Shown: positions 1-9,061, numbered from the stretch's first letter. The stretch: DNA of 45,645 bases from Deltaproteobacteria bacterium (GCA_018399745.1 JAGYNZ010000023.1:1-45645); one strand, 5' to 3'. The notes: generated from the letters alone by a model not told the origin. Program-made: numbers and translations.

Positions 1-66
1 TCATTTTTTTACTGCGAAACTTCAGTTATTATAAAAATTAAATATATTTAAAAAGCATTGTGTAAA

Positions 67-1614
67 ATGGAAGCTGAACATTCTGCCCTGGAAAGAAAAA
101 TACGGGAATTGACCGTGCTTTACGAAATCAGCCAGCTGCTGGTCTCTATTCCTGATCCTAAAGAGGCATTAAGTCCTGTTTTGGATATTCTTCATTATAA
201 AATGGGTATGAAGAGAGGCACCATCACTTTATTGGATACTGTTACGCAAGAATTGGGTATACAAGCGGCTCACGGGCTGACCGATCAAGAAAGGCAGAGG
301 GGACATTATCAAATAGGCGAGGGTATTACTGGAAAGGTAGTAGAAACTGGAGAACCTGTCATCGTTCCGCATATAGGAAAAGAGCCTTTATTTTTAAACC
401 GCACAAAGGCTCGAGGGAATATCCAGAAGAGCAATATATCCTTTATTTGTGTACCGATAAAAATAGGTTCCTTTACTTACGGGACACTGAGTGCAGATCG
501 CCTATTCAGCGAGGAAATTTCTTTTGAGGAAGACCTGAGACTACTCACCATTATTGCCTCCAATGTCGCCCAGGCCATAAAAATCAGCCGTATGATGGAG
601 GAGGAAAAGGACCGCCTGTGGCACGAGAACATTACATTACGGGAGCAGCTCAAAGAACGATATAGCTTTTACAATATTGTGGGCAGAAGCAACAAGATGA
701 GAGAGGTCTTTGAAATGATCGACAAGGTCTCAGCAAGTGACGCTTCTGTGCTCATCAGAGGAGAGAGTGGAACAGGCAAAGAGCTTGTGGCTAACGCCAT
801 CCATTACAACAGCTTGAGGACAAAAGGACCCTTTATCAAGGTAAACTGTGCCGCGCTTCCGGAAACACTTATGGAAAGCGAGTTGTTCGGGCACGAAAAG
901 GGGGCCTTCACAGGGGCAACACAGAGAAGGACAGGCAAATTTGAACGTGCCCATGGAGGCACCCTGTTTCTGGACGAGATCGGGACACTTAATCTCTCTG
1001 CTCAGGCGAAAATTCTGAGGGTTCTCCAGGAAAAAGAACTGGAAAGGGTTGGAGGAGATGATACTATAAAAGTTGATGTGCGAATCATTACAGCGACCAA
1101 TAAGCCACTGGAAAAGGCCCTTGAGAAAGGAGACTTTAGAGAAGATCTTTATTACCGTCTAAACATATTTCCAATCTACTTACCGCCTCTACGGGAGAGG
1201 AAAACAGATATTCTGCTGTTAGCAGATTTTTTCCTTGAAAAGTACAGGGGAAAATACAAAAAAGACGTGAAAAGGATCTCCACCCCTGCCATTGATATAC
1301 TGATGCGCTATCACTGGCCCGGAAATGTCAGGGAACTTGAAAATTGCATAGAGCGGGCCATGCTTCTCTGTAATAATCACGTTATCCACAGCTACAATTT
1401 GCCTCCCAGCCTTCAGACAGCCGAGTCATCAAAGACAGTCCTTCCAGGCTCTCTTTCCTCTGCTCTGGCTATTTTCGAAAAAGACTTCATCGTTGATGCA
1501 TTAAAAAATACGCACGGCAATATTGCCCAGGCAGCAAGTGCCCTTGAAACATCTGAAAGGATTTTGGGTCTCAGGATAAAGAAATACGGTATTGAGACCA
1601 AACAATTCCGTTAG
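67..1614 (+). CDS. NifA-like sigma-54-dependent transcriptional activator (GAF-AAA+-HTH)
   Basis: This is an enhancer-binding protein that remodels sigma-54 RNA polymerase. An N-terminal GAF sensor (about residues 20-170) is followed by an AAA+ domain with Walker A GESGTGKE near residue 233 and the sigma-54 contact loop GAFTGA at about 279-284. A Fis-type helix-turn-helix closes the protein (about 470-515). There is no receiver domain, so control is by ligand or partner binding rather than phosphorylation; this GAF-AAA-HTH order is that of NifA. An upstream TTG at 58 is in frame, but ATG 67 is preferred; neither has a clear ribosome site. No nif structural genes are in the window. The genes that follow are for nitrogen assimilation and two carry sigma-54-like promoters, so it may regulate them (inference). 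The family is certain, NifA orthology likely. Confidence 0.85.
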   Translation: MEAEHSALERKIRELTVLYEISQLLVSIPDPKEALSPVLDILHYKMGMKRGTITLLDTVTQELGIQAAHGLTDQERQRGHYQIGEGITGKVVETGEPVIVPHIGKEPLFLNRTKARGNIQKSNISFICVPIKIGSFTYGTLSADRLFSEEISFEEDLRLLTIIASNVAQAIKISRMMEEEKDRLWHENITLREQLKERYSFYNIVGRSNKMREVFEMIDKVSASDASVLIRGESGTGKELVANAIHYNSLRTKGPFIKVNCAALPETLMESELFGHEKGAFTGATQRRTGKFERAHGGTLFLDEIGTLNLSAQAKILRVLQEKELERVGGDDTIKVDVRIITATNKPLEKALEKGDFREDLYYRLNIFPIYLPPLRERKTDILLLADFFLEKYRGKYKKDVKRISTPAIDILMRYHWPGNVRELENCIERAMLLCNNHVIHSYNLPPSLQTAESSKTVLPGSLSSALAIFEKDFIVDALKNTHGNIAQAASALETSERILGLRIKKYGIETKQFR

Positions 1615-1895
1615 GAGGCTTCGTCCCTCTTGATTAATTAAAACCGGATATATTTATGGGCAGGACACAGAAAAGTGCCTGTCTCACAAAGAGAGGTCAC
1701 CTTCTGTCGTTTACTGCAGATCAGAGATGCCCTGTTCCTGCTTAGATTTCCAGCGTTTTTTATTTTCGCCGGTAGTATGCATACATAATGCCCGATTATG
1801 CCCCGGCAGGGGAATTTGTAAAAGTAAGAATTATCAGCCGAGTAAAAAAAGACAGGCTGGACATAATCCCCGAAGTGATTTCATACAATAAGAAC
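1615..1895. other. Intergenic stretch after the activator gene
   Basis: No gene, strong hairpin or sigma-54 element was found here. The only visible structure is a weak GAGG/CCTC hairpin just after the stop codon at 1614 and a short palindrome TATGCATA near 1776. Confidence 0.4.
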
Positions 1896-1931
1896 TTGAC
1901 ACCCAGTTTCAACAGATAAAATATATATAAT
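1896..1931 (+). promoter_or_regulatory. Possible sigma-70 promoter before the TGA-interrupted frame
   Basis: A perfect -35 hexamer TTGACA lies at 1896-1901. The AT-rich stretch after it offers TAAAAT at 1917-1922 (15-bp spacing) or a perfect TATAAT at 1926-1931 (24-bp spacing); neither spacing is ideal. If used, the transcript would start almost at the ATG at 1933 and be leaderless or nearly so. Confidence 0.3.
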
Positions 1932-1932
1932 T

Positions 1933-2175
1933 ATGAAACTCTTTAATCCAGATGAACTTATCAACAGTAGAGGCGATTGCTGAAAGGCCCTTGCAGGCGT
2001 AGGGCTGCGCCTGAGAAACCCGTGCACTCCAAACGGCTATCAGATGGAAGTTCTTTTTGACGTGGATATAATGCCCAAAATGAACAAGCTTCTTGCAATA
2101 GTAGGCGGTAAGATCCTTCTTAAGGAAATACATGAGACCTATATAAGGCTTGTCGTGGAAAAAACTGCGGGTTAA
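1933..2175 (+). CDS. Candidate selenoprotein (80 codons with one in-frame TGA) or pseudogene
   Basis: A frame opens at ATG 1933, meets TGA at 1981-1983 (codon 17, directly after a Cys codon: Arg-Gly-Asp-Cys-TGA-Lys) and then stays open for 63 more codons to TAA 2173-2175. The part after the TGA reads like a real protein, with the segment GYQMEVLFDVDIMPKMNKL followed by an amphipathic, Lys-rich end. Its beta-alpha-beta character loosely recalls the C-terminal half of TusA/SirA-like domains, which is a weak impression only. Right after the TGA a 6-bp GC stem (CAGGCG/CGCCTG, 1994-2013) holds an 8-nt loop with a GGG, at about the distance a bacterial SECIS would need. No Shine-Dalgarno site is visible. 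A plain nonsense mutation is the alternative. Confidence 0.45.
1994..2013 (+). promoter_or_regulatory. SECIS-like hairpin after the in-frame TGA
   Basis: CAGGCG at 1994-1999 pairs perfectly with CGCCTG at 2008-2013 around the loop TAGGGCTG. A U-G closing pair would leave a G at the second loop position. Bacterial SECIS elements lie within the coding sequence, with the loop roughly 16-37 nt from the UGA and a G among the first loop bases; this hairpin meets those loose criteria. A competing stem (GGCCCT/AGGGCT) is also possible. Confidence 0.35.
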
Positions 2176-2269
2176 CGCCTTTCTCTTTATGACTTGATTA
2201 TCTATGCACTATAGGCACCTTAAACAGAAATTAAAAAACCATCAAATAATAAATAAGGAGGAGACGAAC

Positions 2270-2491
2270 ATGCCACGAGGAGATGGAACAGGCCCTGGAG
2301 GTCGGGGTCGGGGAACTGGCAAAGGCATGGGACCAGGTGGCAGCGGACGTGGCAGATCAGGCGGATCTGCTTCAGGTCCTGGGGGAAACTGCATTTGCCC
2401 CAACTGTGGTGAACGCCTGTCACATCAAACTGCAACCCCTTGTTTTGAGCGAAAATGTCCCAAGTGCGGGGCTATGATGATGCGAGAGTAA
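2270..2491 (+). CDS. Small Gly-rich zinc-ribbon protein (DUF5320-like)
   Basis: A 73-residue protein. The first half is nearly all Gly, Arg, Pro and Ser, opening MPRGDGTGPGGRGRG. The second half carries CPNCGER and CPKCGA pairs with another Cys between them, a likely zinc ribbon. An upstream in-frame ATG at 2204 exists, but AAGGAGG at 2255-2261 lies 8 nt before ATG 2270 and fixes the start. Small proteins beginning MPRGDGTGP are common in anaerobes next to iron-molybdenum-cofactor-type (NifX/NifB-like) and Mrp proteins; their function is not established. No such neighbours are visible here, only the NifA-like gene. Confidence 0.7.
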   Translation: MPRGDGTGPGGRGRGTGKGMGPGGSGRGRSGGSASGPGGNCICPNCGERLSHQTATPCFERKCPKCGAMMMRE

Positions 2492-2676
2492 ACATTCCGG
2501 TCTAGTGCCGCACGCTGTTGACCGTGCGATCGCTTTGGCTGAATTTGGTGGCTTCGACATCGACTACATTATGGTAGTCATAGAATGCCGTTCAGGGTTT
2601 CGCGGTCTCAGGTGACTCATTTTCGTTGACCTTGCAAGTCGGCTCTTGCATCAACAGCCATACCTCAAAATACATG
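2492..2676 (+). other. Intergenic stretch with a possible small frame before a terminator
   Basis: A 36-codon frame starting at GTG 2505 and ending at TGA 2613-2615 reads VPHAVDRAIALAEFGGF and onward, in protein-like composition. It has no convincing ribosome site and no recognised family. It could be a gene fragment, a tiny gene or chance. The strong terminator that follows suggests this stretch is transcribed. Confidence 0.2.
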
Positions 2677-2714
2677 AATGGAGGCTGGACGCAAGTCCTC
2701 TCCATTCTGTTTTT
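2677..2714 (+). terminator. Intrinsic terminator
   Basis: AATGGAG (2677-2683) pairs with CTCCATT (2700-2706), and an inner GGAC/GTCC stem closes on a GCAA tetraloop. A run of five T starts at 2710. It probably ends the transcript of the small zinc-ribbon gene about 185 nt downstream of its stop codon. A second, weaker hairpin (CAGAACC/GGTTCTG, 2729-2753, then ATTTT) follows. Confidence 0.75.
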
Positions 2715-2811
2715 ATACCCTCTCAATTCAGAACCCGGAAATCAACGGTTCTGATTTTCGCTGAACCATGAACTGTTGAACCCCAAAACCTTAAACGCTT
2801 ACATAAGTATC

Positions 2812-2855
2812 TTACAAATTTGTAACAACACACATCCTATCTTACAAAAATGTAA
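2812..2855. promoter_or_regulatory. Paired 14-bp dyads upstream of the porin gene (likely activator sites)
   Basis: TTACAAATTTGTAA at 2812-2825 is a perfect 14-bp palindrome. TTACAAAAATGTAA at 2842-2855 is a near-perfect copy. They start exactly 30 bp apart, about three helical turns. The same arrangement recurs at 4011-4054 upstream of the asparagine synthetase gene. The layout fits an upstream activating sequence for a dimeric regulator; the regulator is not identified. Confidence 0.7.
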
Positions 2856-2943
2856 TGATACATCAAAGAGCTTCTCTTATTTTTCTCATCATTTTTGTTT
2901 CTAAGCTATTATTTTAACAGCAAAAAATTATAAATATGTTTTG

Positions 2944-2959
2944 TGGCATCAATATTGAG
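2944..2959 (+). promoter_or_regulatory. Degenerate sigma-54-like promoter for the porin gene
   Basis: TGGCAT at 2944-2949 lies within the 9-mer GTGGCATCA that is identical to the one in the asparagine synthetase promoter. Ten bases after the GG the sequence is TTGAG rather than TTGCW, so the -12 element is imperfect. It sits 88 bp after the paired dyads, against 78 bp at the other promoter; the 10-bp difference keeps the same helical face. If used, the 5' leader is about 175 nt. Confidence 0.35.
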
Positions 2960-3146
2960 TATAGATCAGGAATATCGCGCATACAGCGTGATTGCTGAAG
3001 GCATTTTGTAACTGCAATTGCATAATCAACAATGAGTAGGAAAAAAAGCTTATCTAACTTGCTCATTTCTGAATGAGAAAAATACTTTAATATACTGATT
3101 CTACTTCTATTTATGTAAAATTCACTAAGAAAAAGGAGATAATTTG

Positions 3147-3947
3147 ATGAAGAGAGAAAGGGTTTTGAGTTGGACAAAGACAGTTTTAGTTGTGCTGGTC
3201 TGTTGCATGGTTACTGCGGGTTTTGCCAGGGCCGAAGAAGAGGAAAAGCCTACGGCCGACCTTACTGTGAGCTTGCTGAGTCAGTATATCTGGCGGGGAT
3301 TCGCATTTAGTGAAGATAGTGCTGTGATTCAACCCTCCATGACCATGGGCTACAAAGGATTTTCTTTTAACCTCTGGGGCAATCTCGATACTGACCCCGT
3401 TGGTGACCTCGATAAATGGAACGAGACAGACATGACTCTGTCCTATGACTGGGCTGCGGGCCCTATGGGATTCTCGGCCGGCTATATCTTCTATGCCCTG
3501 GATGGCGTTGAGGACTCTCAGGAAATCTATTTCAGTTTAGGTCTGGATACTCTGCTGAGTCCTGCCGTGACTGTCTATCGCGAGATCTATCATGCCCCTC
3601 ACTGGTTTATAACCGGGGACATATCCCATTCATTTGCTCTAACTGGCAAAATGAGCCTGGATCTTGGCGCACAGGTAAGCTATCTCATATCGAATGATAA
3701 AAGCGCCTACCCGGAGGTGGATGACGATGGAGTCGTTGAAGGCGAATATGATAATTTTCATCATGGTCTATTGTCGGCGGCCTTAAATATTCCTGTAAGT
3801 GAATACGTCACCGTCACACCAGAGATTTACTGGTCCTTCCCCTTGTGTGATGACTCTGAGTCCTTGACTCGTGATTCCGGAATCAGCGTAACGGATGACA
3901 AGGACAACTTTGTTTATGGCGGCGTTTCGGTGAGCTTTGCCTTTTAA
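3147..3947 (+). CDS. TorF-family putative outer-membrane porin
   Basis: A 266-residue exported protein. The signal peptide occupies roughly residues 1-29 (Lys/Arg-rich start, hydrophobic Val/Leu/Cys core, ending in FARA). The mature part opens with the family's typical SQYIWRG segment, followed by alternating amphipathic strands and a C-terminal Phe (SVSFAF), as in beta-barrel outer-membrane proteins. The family is described as a putative porin of unknown substrate. AAAGGAG at 3132-3138 favours ATG 3147 over TTG 3144. Paired dyads and a sigma-54-like element like those of the asparagine synthetase gene suggest co-regulation, so it may admit a nitrogen compound (inference). Confidence 0.75.
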   Translation: MKRERVLSWTKTVLVVLVCCMVTAGFARAEEEEKPTADLTVSLLSQYIWRGFAFSEDSAVIQPSMTMGYKGFSFNLWGNLDTDPVGDLDKWNETDMTLSYDWAAGPMGFSAGYIFYALDGVEDSQEIYFSLGLDTLLSPAVTVYREIYHAPHWFITGDISHSFALTGKMSLDLGAQVSYLISNDKSAYPEVDDDGVVEGEYDNFHHGLLSAALNIPVSEYVTVTPEIYWSFPLCDDSESLTRDSGISVTDDKDNFVYGGVSVSFAF

Positions 3948-3962
3948 ATCCTCCTATCCTCA

Positions 3963-4002
3963 GTGACAACCCACCGGGGGAAGTACACCGGTTGGTTGTC
4001 AC
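3963..4002. terminator. Long hairpin after the porin gene
   Basis: Arms of 15 bp (3963-3977 and 3988-4002) match at 14 of 15 positions around a 10-nt loop. No T run follows, so it may act as a transcript-end or stability hairpin rather than a classical intrinsic terminator. It ends 8 bp before the next dyad pair. Confidence 0.55.
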
Positions 4003-4010
4003 GCTATATG

Positions 4011-4054
4011 CTACAAAAATGTAGTATTTTAAACGAGAAGCTACAAAAATGTAG
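4011..4054. promoter_or_regulatory. Paired 14-bp dyads upstream of the asparagine synthetase gene (likely activator sites)
   Basis: CTACAAAAATGTAG occurs twice, at 4011-4024 and 4041-4054, 30 bp apart, and each copy is followed by TATTT. Together with the pair at 2812-2855 they give a consensus YTACAAAWWTGTAR. They lie 78 bp upstream of a good sigma-54 promoter, the usual place for enhancer-binding-protein sites. They do not match the classical NifA site (TGT-N10-ACA). Confidence 0.75.
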
Positions 4055-4132
4055 TATTTCCTGATCGCAAAGGAAGTATCAAAAAGTCAAAAAAGTATAG
4101 GAAAACAGTAGGTTGGATAAAAACTCCAGCCG

Positions 4133-4148
4133 TGGCATCAGACTTGCT
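4133..4148 (+). promoter_or_regulatory. Sigma-54 promoter of the asparagine synthetase gene
   Basis: TGGCAT (4133-4138), five bases, then TTGCT (4144-4148) match the -24/-12 consensus TGGCAC-N5-TTGCW, with the invariant GG and GC ten bases apart. Transcription would start near 4159, giving a leader of about 40 nt. With the dyads upstream, this predicts activator-dependent expression, as expected for nitrogen control. Confidence 0.7.
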
Positions 4149-4199
4149 GACTAAGTTTTTTAATTATAACTGTCCGGCAACATAGGGAAAGGAAACAAA

Positions 4200-5708
4200 A
4201 TGTGTGGAATTACAGCCATCTGGGGAGAGAATGATACAGCACTGACTCGTCAGATTATGGAAAGCCTCATTCATCGTGGTCCAGATGCCAGCGGGATTGC
4301 TTTCTGGGAGCGGGCGACGCTGGGGCATCGCCGTCTCTCGATCATGGATCCTGAAGGTGGTTGCCAGCCCATCTTCAACGAAAATAAGACCATCGCCATA
4401 GTCGCTAATGGAGAAATCTACAACTTCGCATCTCTCAAAGAAACGATCTCTGCAAGCCACCAGTTCACTACCTCAAGCGACAGCGAGGTGCCCTTGCACT
4501 TGTATGAGGAAGCGGGATGCAACACTGTAAAGCGTCTTGATGGAATGTTTGCATTCATCCTGACGAATGGCCAGGAACTGTTCGCTGCACGAGATCCTGT
4601 TGGCATCAAACCTCTGTACTACGGTAACTCTGGCCATAGCAAGGTTTTTGCATCTGAACTGAAGGCGCTCTCCGGTCGTGCTACAGACGTTAAGGAATTC
4701 CCGCCCGGCAGTTTCTTTCACACAAAAATCGGATTTCACAAATACCGAAGTCTTCCTCGCGCCATACCTGAAGAGGGTCCTGTCGATCAATGGTGTGTGT
4801 TGATACGCAAAACCCTGGAGCGTGCCATCAAAAAGCGGCTAATGAGTGACGTCCCGCTAGGAGCATTCCTATCTGGCGGACTGGACAGCAGCATTGTAGC
4901 CGCTGTCGCCAGAGCCCACATGGAAGAACTGCACACCTTCTCAGTTGGCCTCGAAGGTAGCCGGGATTTGGGGGCAGCCCGCGTGGTTGCTCAACATATA
5001 GACAGCATCCACCACGAATATGTCTTGACTCCAGATGACATCCAGCGACGTCTGCCGGAAATCGTTTTCTATCTTGAGTCTTTCGACCAGGATCTGGTCA
5101 GAAGCGCGGTACCATGCTACTTCGTGTCACGGCTTGCATCGGAATACGTCAAAGTTATCCTGACAGGCGAAGGAGCGGACGAACTCTTCGCCGGCTATTC
5201 ATACTACAGAAGGTTTGACAGTAGTATGCCGTTGCATGAGGAACTGTATCGAAGCGTATCTTCGCTTCACAACATCAACCTCCAGCGTGTCGATCGTCTT
5301 ACAATGGCCCATTCGATTGAAGGCAGGGTGCCGTTCCTTGACCTAGAGATGATCGAACTGGGACAACGCATACCTTCCTCTTTGAAGATCCGACAATTGC
5401 GGAATGGGAAGCAAGTTGAGAAATGGATACTGAGGAAAGCATTTGAAGACTTGCTTCCTGCCGAAATCTTATGGAGAACGAAAGAGCAGTTCGACGAAGG
5501 CAGCGGAACCGCCGATGTACTTGCCTGTATGGGAGATTATTTCATGCCGCAAAACGCGGCCGAGGAGTATGCGGCGGCTCAAAAAGATGACCGCATCAGA
5601 AGCCATGAAGAAGGCGTCTATCACAAGCTTCTGTGTGAAGCATATATAGATCCATCCACAATCCTTGCAAACATAGCGCGATGGAAAGATAACCGAATTT
5701 ATGAATAG
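4200..5708 (+). CDS. asnB: Asparagine synthetase, glutamine-hydrolysing (AsnB type)
   Basis: It makes asparagine from aspartate, ATP and glutamine-derived ammonia in the cytoplasm. The protein begins MCGITAIWG, giving the class II amidotransferase nucleophile Cys2 after Met removal; Asn and Gly of the glutaminase pocket are in VANGEIYNF. The synthetase half has the ATP pyrophosphatase loop SGGLDSS at 225-231 and the later GEGADELFAGY motif. At 502 residues it is shorter than E. coli AsnB (about 554). The purine-like AAAGGAAAC lies before ATG 4200. A sigma-54 promoter and paired activator sites lie upstream, and amtB starts 82 bp downstream on the same strand, so the two may be cotranscribed. 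Confidence 0.9.
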   Translation: MCGITAIWGENDTALTRQIMESLIHRGPDASGIAFWERATLGHRRLSIMDPEGGCQPIFNENKTIAIVANGEIYNFASLKETISASHQFTTSSDSEVPLHLYEEAGCNTVKRLDGMFAFILTNGQELFAARDPVGIKPLYYGNSGHSKVFASELKALSGRATDVKEFPPGSFFHTKIGFHKYRSLPRAIPEEGPVDQWCVLIRKTLERAIKKRLMSDVPLGAFLSGGLDSSIVAAVARAHMEELHTFSVGLEGSRDLGAARVVAQHIDSIHHEYVLTPDDIQRRLPEIVFYLESFDQDLVRSAVPCYFVSRLASEYVKVILTGEGADELFAGYSYYRRFDSSMPLHEELYRSVSSLHNINLQRVDRLTMAHSIEGRVPFLDLEMIELGQRIPSSLKIRQLRNGKQVEKWILRKAFEDLLPAEILWRTKEQFDEGSGTADVLACMGDYFMPQNAAEEYAAAQKDDRIRSHEEGVYHKLLCEAYIDPSTILANIARWKDNRIYE

Positions 5709-5790
5709 CCGACCAAGCCGGACTCAGGCAATGGCAAATAGCCGCGCCTGATCCGTGGCAGAACAAAAATGAAATAAAAGGAATAAGATA

Positions 5791-7005
5791 ATGAACACGG
5801 GTGATACAGCCTTTATGTTAATAGCCAGTGCCCTTGTCATGCTCATGACACCGGGGCTGGCGCTATTTTATGGTGGACTTGTCCGTTCTAAGAACGTCCT
5901 TGGCACCATTATGCACAGTTTCATTTGTCTGGGAATTGTCTCTGTTATTTGGGTTGCCTATGGTTACTCCATGGCATTTGGCCCTGATATCGGTGGACTC
6001 ACAGGAAACCTTGACTGGATGTGGCTAAAGGGAGTGGGCACAAAAGCAGGCCCATACTCCGATACTATCCCGGATCTGCTCTTCTGCGCATTCCAACTGA
6101 TGTTTGCCATCTTGACTCCGGCCCTCATAACTGGTGGCTTTGCCGAGAGAATGAAATTCTCTGCCTTTTTGATATTCACCGCGCTGTGGAGCTCTCTGAT
6201 CTACATGCCGATCTGTCACTGGGTCTGGGGCGGCGGATGGCTTGGAAGCATGGGGGCACTGGACTTTGCCGGGGGGACAGTAATCCATATCAATTGCGGT
6301 TTTGCAGCCTTGGCGGCTGCCATGATAATTGGCAAGAGAAAGGGATGGGGTCGAGAGTCATTTCATCCCCACAACCTGTCAATGACTATTTTCGGGGCCG
6401 GAATATTGTGGTTTGGCTGGTTTGGATTTAACGCAGGCAGTGCCCTTGCAGCCGACGGAACTGCTGCATTGGCCTTCTTTACTACACAGGTGGCAACTGG
6501 AGCGGCCGCTCTCTCATGGATTATTGCTGAATGGCTATTCCGGGGAAAGCCCACAACCCTTGGGGCCGCCTCCGGTGCAGTGGCAGGATTGGTTGCCATT
6601 ACCCCTGCTGCAGGATTTGTGGGTCCGGTATCGGCCGTAATTATCGGCCTTGTAGCCGGCGTGCTGTGTTATCTGGCTGTGCTGGTCAAATTCAGGCTTG
6701 GCTACGACGATGCCCTTGACGTGGTGGGAATACATGGTGTTGGAGGAATATGGGGTGCGTTGGCCACAGGACTCTTTGCTTCAATTGCTGTGAATCCAGG
6801 TGGAGCGAACGGTCTATTCTTTGGAAATCCTCATCAGTTTGTGATTCAGGCAACAGGGGTTGGGGCGACCATAGCATACTCATTTATTGGTAGTGCTATT
6901 ATTCTTAAAATTATTGATGTTACAGTAGGACTTAGGGTTACCACAGAAGAGGAGATCCAGGGCCTGGATATCACTCAGCACAGTGAAATTGGGTATTCTT
7001 TATAA
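5791..7005 (+). CDS. amtB: Ammonium transporter AmtB
   Basis: A trimeric inner-membrane ammonium channel of 404 residues with about eleven hydrophobic segments. The pore twin-histidines appear as His166 (GGTVIHINCG) and His315 (GIHGVGGIWG), and the family pattern AFQLMFAILTPALITGGFAER is present. Hydrophobic sequence begins within the first ten residues, with no separate cleaved signal apparent. The glnK gene follows 76 bp downstream, the standard partner, whose product blocks the channel when nitrogen is plentiful. AAGGAATAAGATA before ATG 5791 serves as the ribosome site. No sigma-54 site was found directly upstream, which favours read-through from asnB. Confidence 0.95.
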   Translation: MNTGDTAFMLIASALVMLMTPGLALFYGGLVRSKNVLGTIMHSFICLGIVSVIWVAYGYSMAFGPDIGGLTGNLDWMWLKGVGTKAGPYSDTIPDLLFCAFQLMFAILTPALITGGFAERMKFSAFLIFTALWSSLIYMPICHWVWGGGWLGSMGALDFAGGTVIHINCGFAALAAAMIIGKRKGWGRESFHPHNLSMTIFGAGILWFGWFGFNAGSALAADGTAALAFFTTQVATGAAALSWIIAEWLFRGKPTTLGAASGAVAGLVAITPAAGFVGPVSAVIIGLVAGVLCYLAVLVKFRLGYDDALDVVGIHGVGGIWGALATGLFASIAVNPGGANGLFFGNPHQFVIQATGVGATIAYSFIGSAIILKIIDVTVGLRVTTEEEIQGLDITQHSEIGYSL

Positions 7006-7020
7006 ATGATCCCCCAGGAC

Positions 7021-7420
<400 letters not shown>

Positions 7421-7467
7421 TGTTGCGCACAGAGGGCCTGTTCATATAGAACCTTCAATTCTAAATT

Positions 7468-7497
7468 TTGAGTTAATAAAGTATATGTGAATAGATT
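7468..7497 (+). promoter_or_regulatory. Possible sigma-70 promoter for glnA
   Basis: TTGAGT at 7468-7473 is followed after 18 bp by TAGATT at 7492-7497. The match is moderate. A nearby TGGAATTTTTTAGC looks like a sigma-54 site but has GG and GC nine, not ten, bases apart. Confidence 0.25.
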
Positions 7498-7561
7498 ATT
7501 GGTTAAATAATAAAAATGGAATTTTTTAGCAAAACCAACTATTAAAAAGGAGAGGTATATT

Positions 7562-8974
7562 ATGACACCGAAACAAGTATTGGATATGGCCAGCGAGAAG
7601 GGCCTCAAGGTAGTCGACCTTCGCTTCCTTGACTTTCTTGGAATATGGCAGCACTTCACAGTGCCTTTAAGCGAGCTGGATGAGACAAGCTTTGAAGACG
7701 GCTTTGGCTTTGACGGCTCAAGCATCCGCGGATGGCAGCCGATACATGCCAGTGACATGCTCGTTGTTCCTGATTCAACTACGGCCCAAATTGATCCGTT
7801 TTTTGCAGAAAAAACCCTCGTTTTGATCGGAGACATAGTAGATCCTATAACGAGGGAGCCATATTCAAGAGACCCCAGGAACATAGCCAAAAAGGCCGAG
7901 GCTTATTTGAAGGGGACGGGCATTGGTGACACTGCATACTTCGGTCCCGAGGCCGAATTCTTCATCTTTGATGATGTTCGCTATGACAACTCAAGTAATG
8001 CCTGCTTCTATGAACTGGACTCCGTGGAGGGCATCTGGAACAGTGGCAGGGACGAATGCCCTAACCTGGGATATAAACCCCGCCACAAAGAAGGCTACTT
8101 TCCTGTTCCCCCTACGGACAAATTTCAGGACTTAAGGACTGAGATGTTGCTCACCCTGGCGCAGGTTGGTATTGAAGTCGAGTGCCAACACCACGAGGTG
8201 GCCACTGCAGGCCAGGCGGAAATCGATATGCGTTTCAAGCCTTTGGTCCAAATGGGTGATCAGCTCATGTGGTTCAAATATGTGCTTAAAAATGTTGCCC
8301 ACCGCCATGGCCATACTGTCACATTCATGCCCAAGCCGCTCTTTGGCGATAACGGCACAGGCATGCATACACATATCAGTATATGGAAAGATGACCAGCC
8401 TACTTTTGCAGGCGACAAGTATGCCGGACTTTCTGAGAGTGGCATGTATGCTATGGGCGGCATTCTCAAGCACTGCCGTGCCCTGTGTGCTTTCTCTAAT
8501 CCATCTACCAATTCCTATAAGCGCCTCGTACCAGGTTTTGAGGCCCCGGTAAATCTGGCCTATTCAAGTCGCAACAGGAGTGCTGCAGTCCGTATTCCCA
8601 TGTATTCCGATTCTCCCAAGGCTAAGAGGATTGAGTTCAGGACACCTGATCCATCCTGCAACGGCTACCTGGCCTTTTCCGCAATGCTTATGGCCGTACT
8701 TGATGGCATAGAAAACAAGATCGATCCTGGTGAGCCCCTGGACAAAAATATCTACAATCTACCCCCTGAAGAGCTGGCCATTATTCCCTCAGCCCCGGGC
8801 TCTCTGGATGAGGCACTGGCAGCACTAAGGGAAGATCAGGAATTTCTGCTGAAGGGCAATGTCTTTACTCAGGATGTCATTGACAAGTGGATAGACTATA
8901 AGACGGAAAAAGAGGTCAACATGGTCAAGCTGCGTCCTCATCCATATGAGTTCTTCTTGTATTTTGATGTTTAG
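7562..8974 (+). CDS. glnA: Glutamine synthetase type I (GSI-beta)
   Basis: It makes glutamine from glutamate, ammonia and ATP as a cytoplasmic dodecamer; 470 residues is the usual length. Visible motifs are DGSSIRGWQ in the N-terminal domain, the metal/ATP patterns [10 protein letters not shown] and [10 protein letters not shown], and NRSAAVRIP. The adenylylation loop [10 protein letters not shown] carries Tyr398, so activity is probably tuned by a GlnE adenylyltransferase, which marks the beta subtype. AAGGAGAGG lies upstream of ATG 7562. It sits 141 bp after glnK and before glutamate synthase, completing a GS-GOGAT ammonium-assimilation set. Confidence 0.97.
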   Translation: MTPKQVLDMASEKGLKVVDLRFLDFLGIWQHFTVPLSELDETSFEDGFGFDGSSIRGWQPIHASDMLVVPDSTTAQIDPFFAEKTLVLIGDIVDPITREPYSRDPRNIAKKAEAYLKGTGIGDTAYFGPEAEFFIFDDVRYDNSSNACFYELDSVEGIWNSGRDECPNLGYKPRHKEGYFPVPPTDKFQDLRTEMLLTLAQVGIEVECQHHEVATAGQAEIDMRFKPLVQMGDQLMWFKYVLKNVAHRHGHTVTFMPKPLFGDNGTGMHTHISIWKDDQPTFAGDKYAGLSESGMYAMGGILKHCRALCAFSNPSTNSYKRLVPGFEAPVNLAYSSRNRSAAVRIPMYSDSPKAKRIEFRTPDPSCNGYLAFSAMLMAVLDGIENKIDPGEPLDKNIYNLPPEELAIIPSAPGSLDEALAALREDQEFLLKGNVFTQDVIDKWIDYKTEKEVNMVKLRPHPYEFFLYFDV

Positions 8975-9061
8975 TTTAATTAGTTCATTGGATGAAGATA
9001 TATAACTTGAGGCCATGGTCCTTGAGGGGATTAAGTTGCATCACAAATAAAAGGATGAAAC

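Noticed and set aside
1-2175. A nitrogen-fixation (nif) gene cluster
   Set aside because: Only a NifA-like regulator is present; no nifHDK, nifB or cofactor genes occur in the window.
7517-7530. Sigma-54-like TGGAATTTTTTAGC before glnA
   Set aside because: GG and GC are nine bases apart instead of the required ten.
9026-9040. Sigma-54-like site before the glutamate synthase genes (GG-N10-GC with TTGCA)
   Set aside because: The -24 half is AGGGGA rather than TGGCAC, and transcription would start at the ribosome site only about 10 nt before the ATG.
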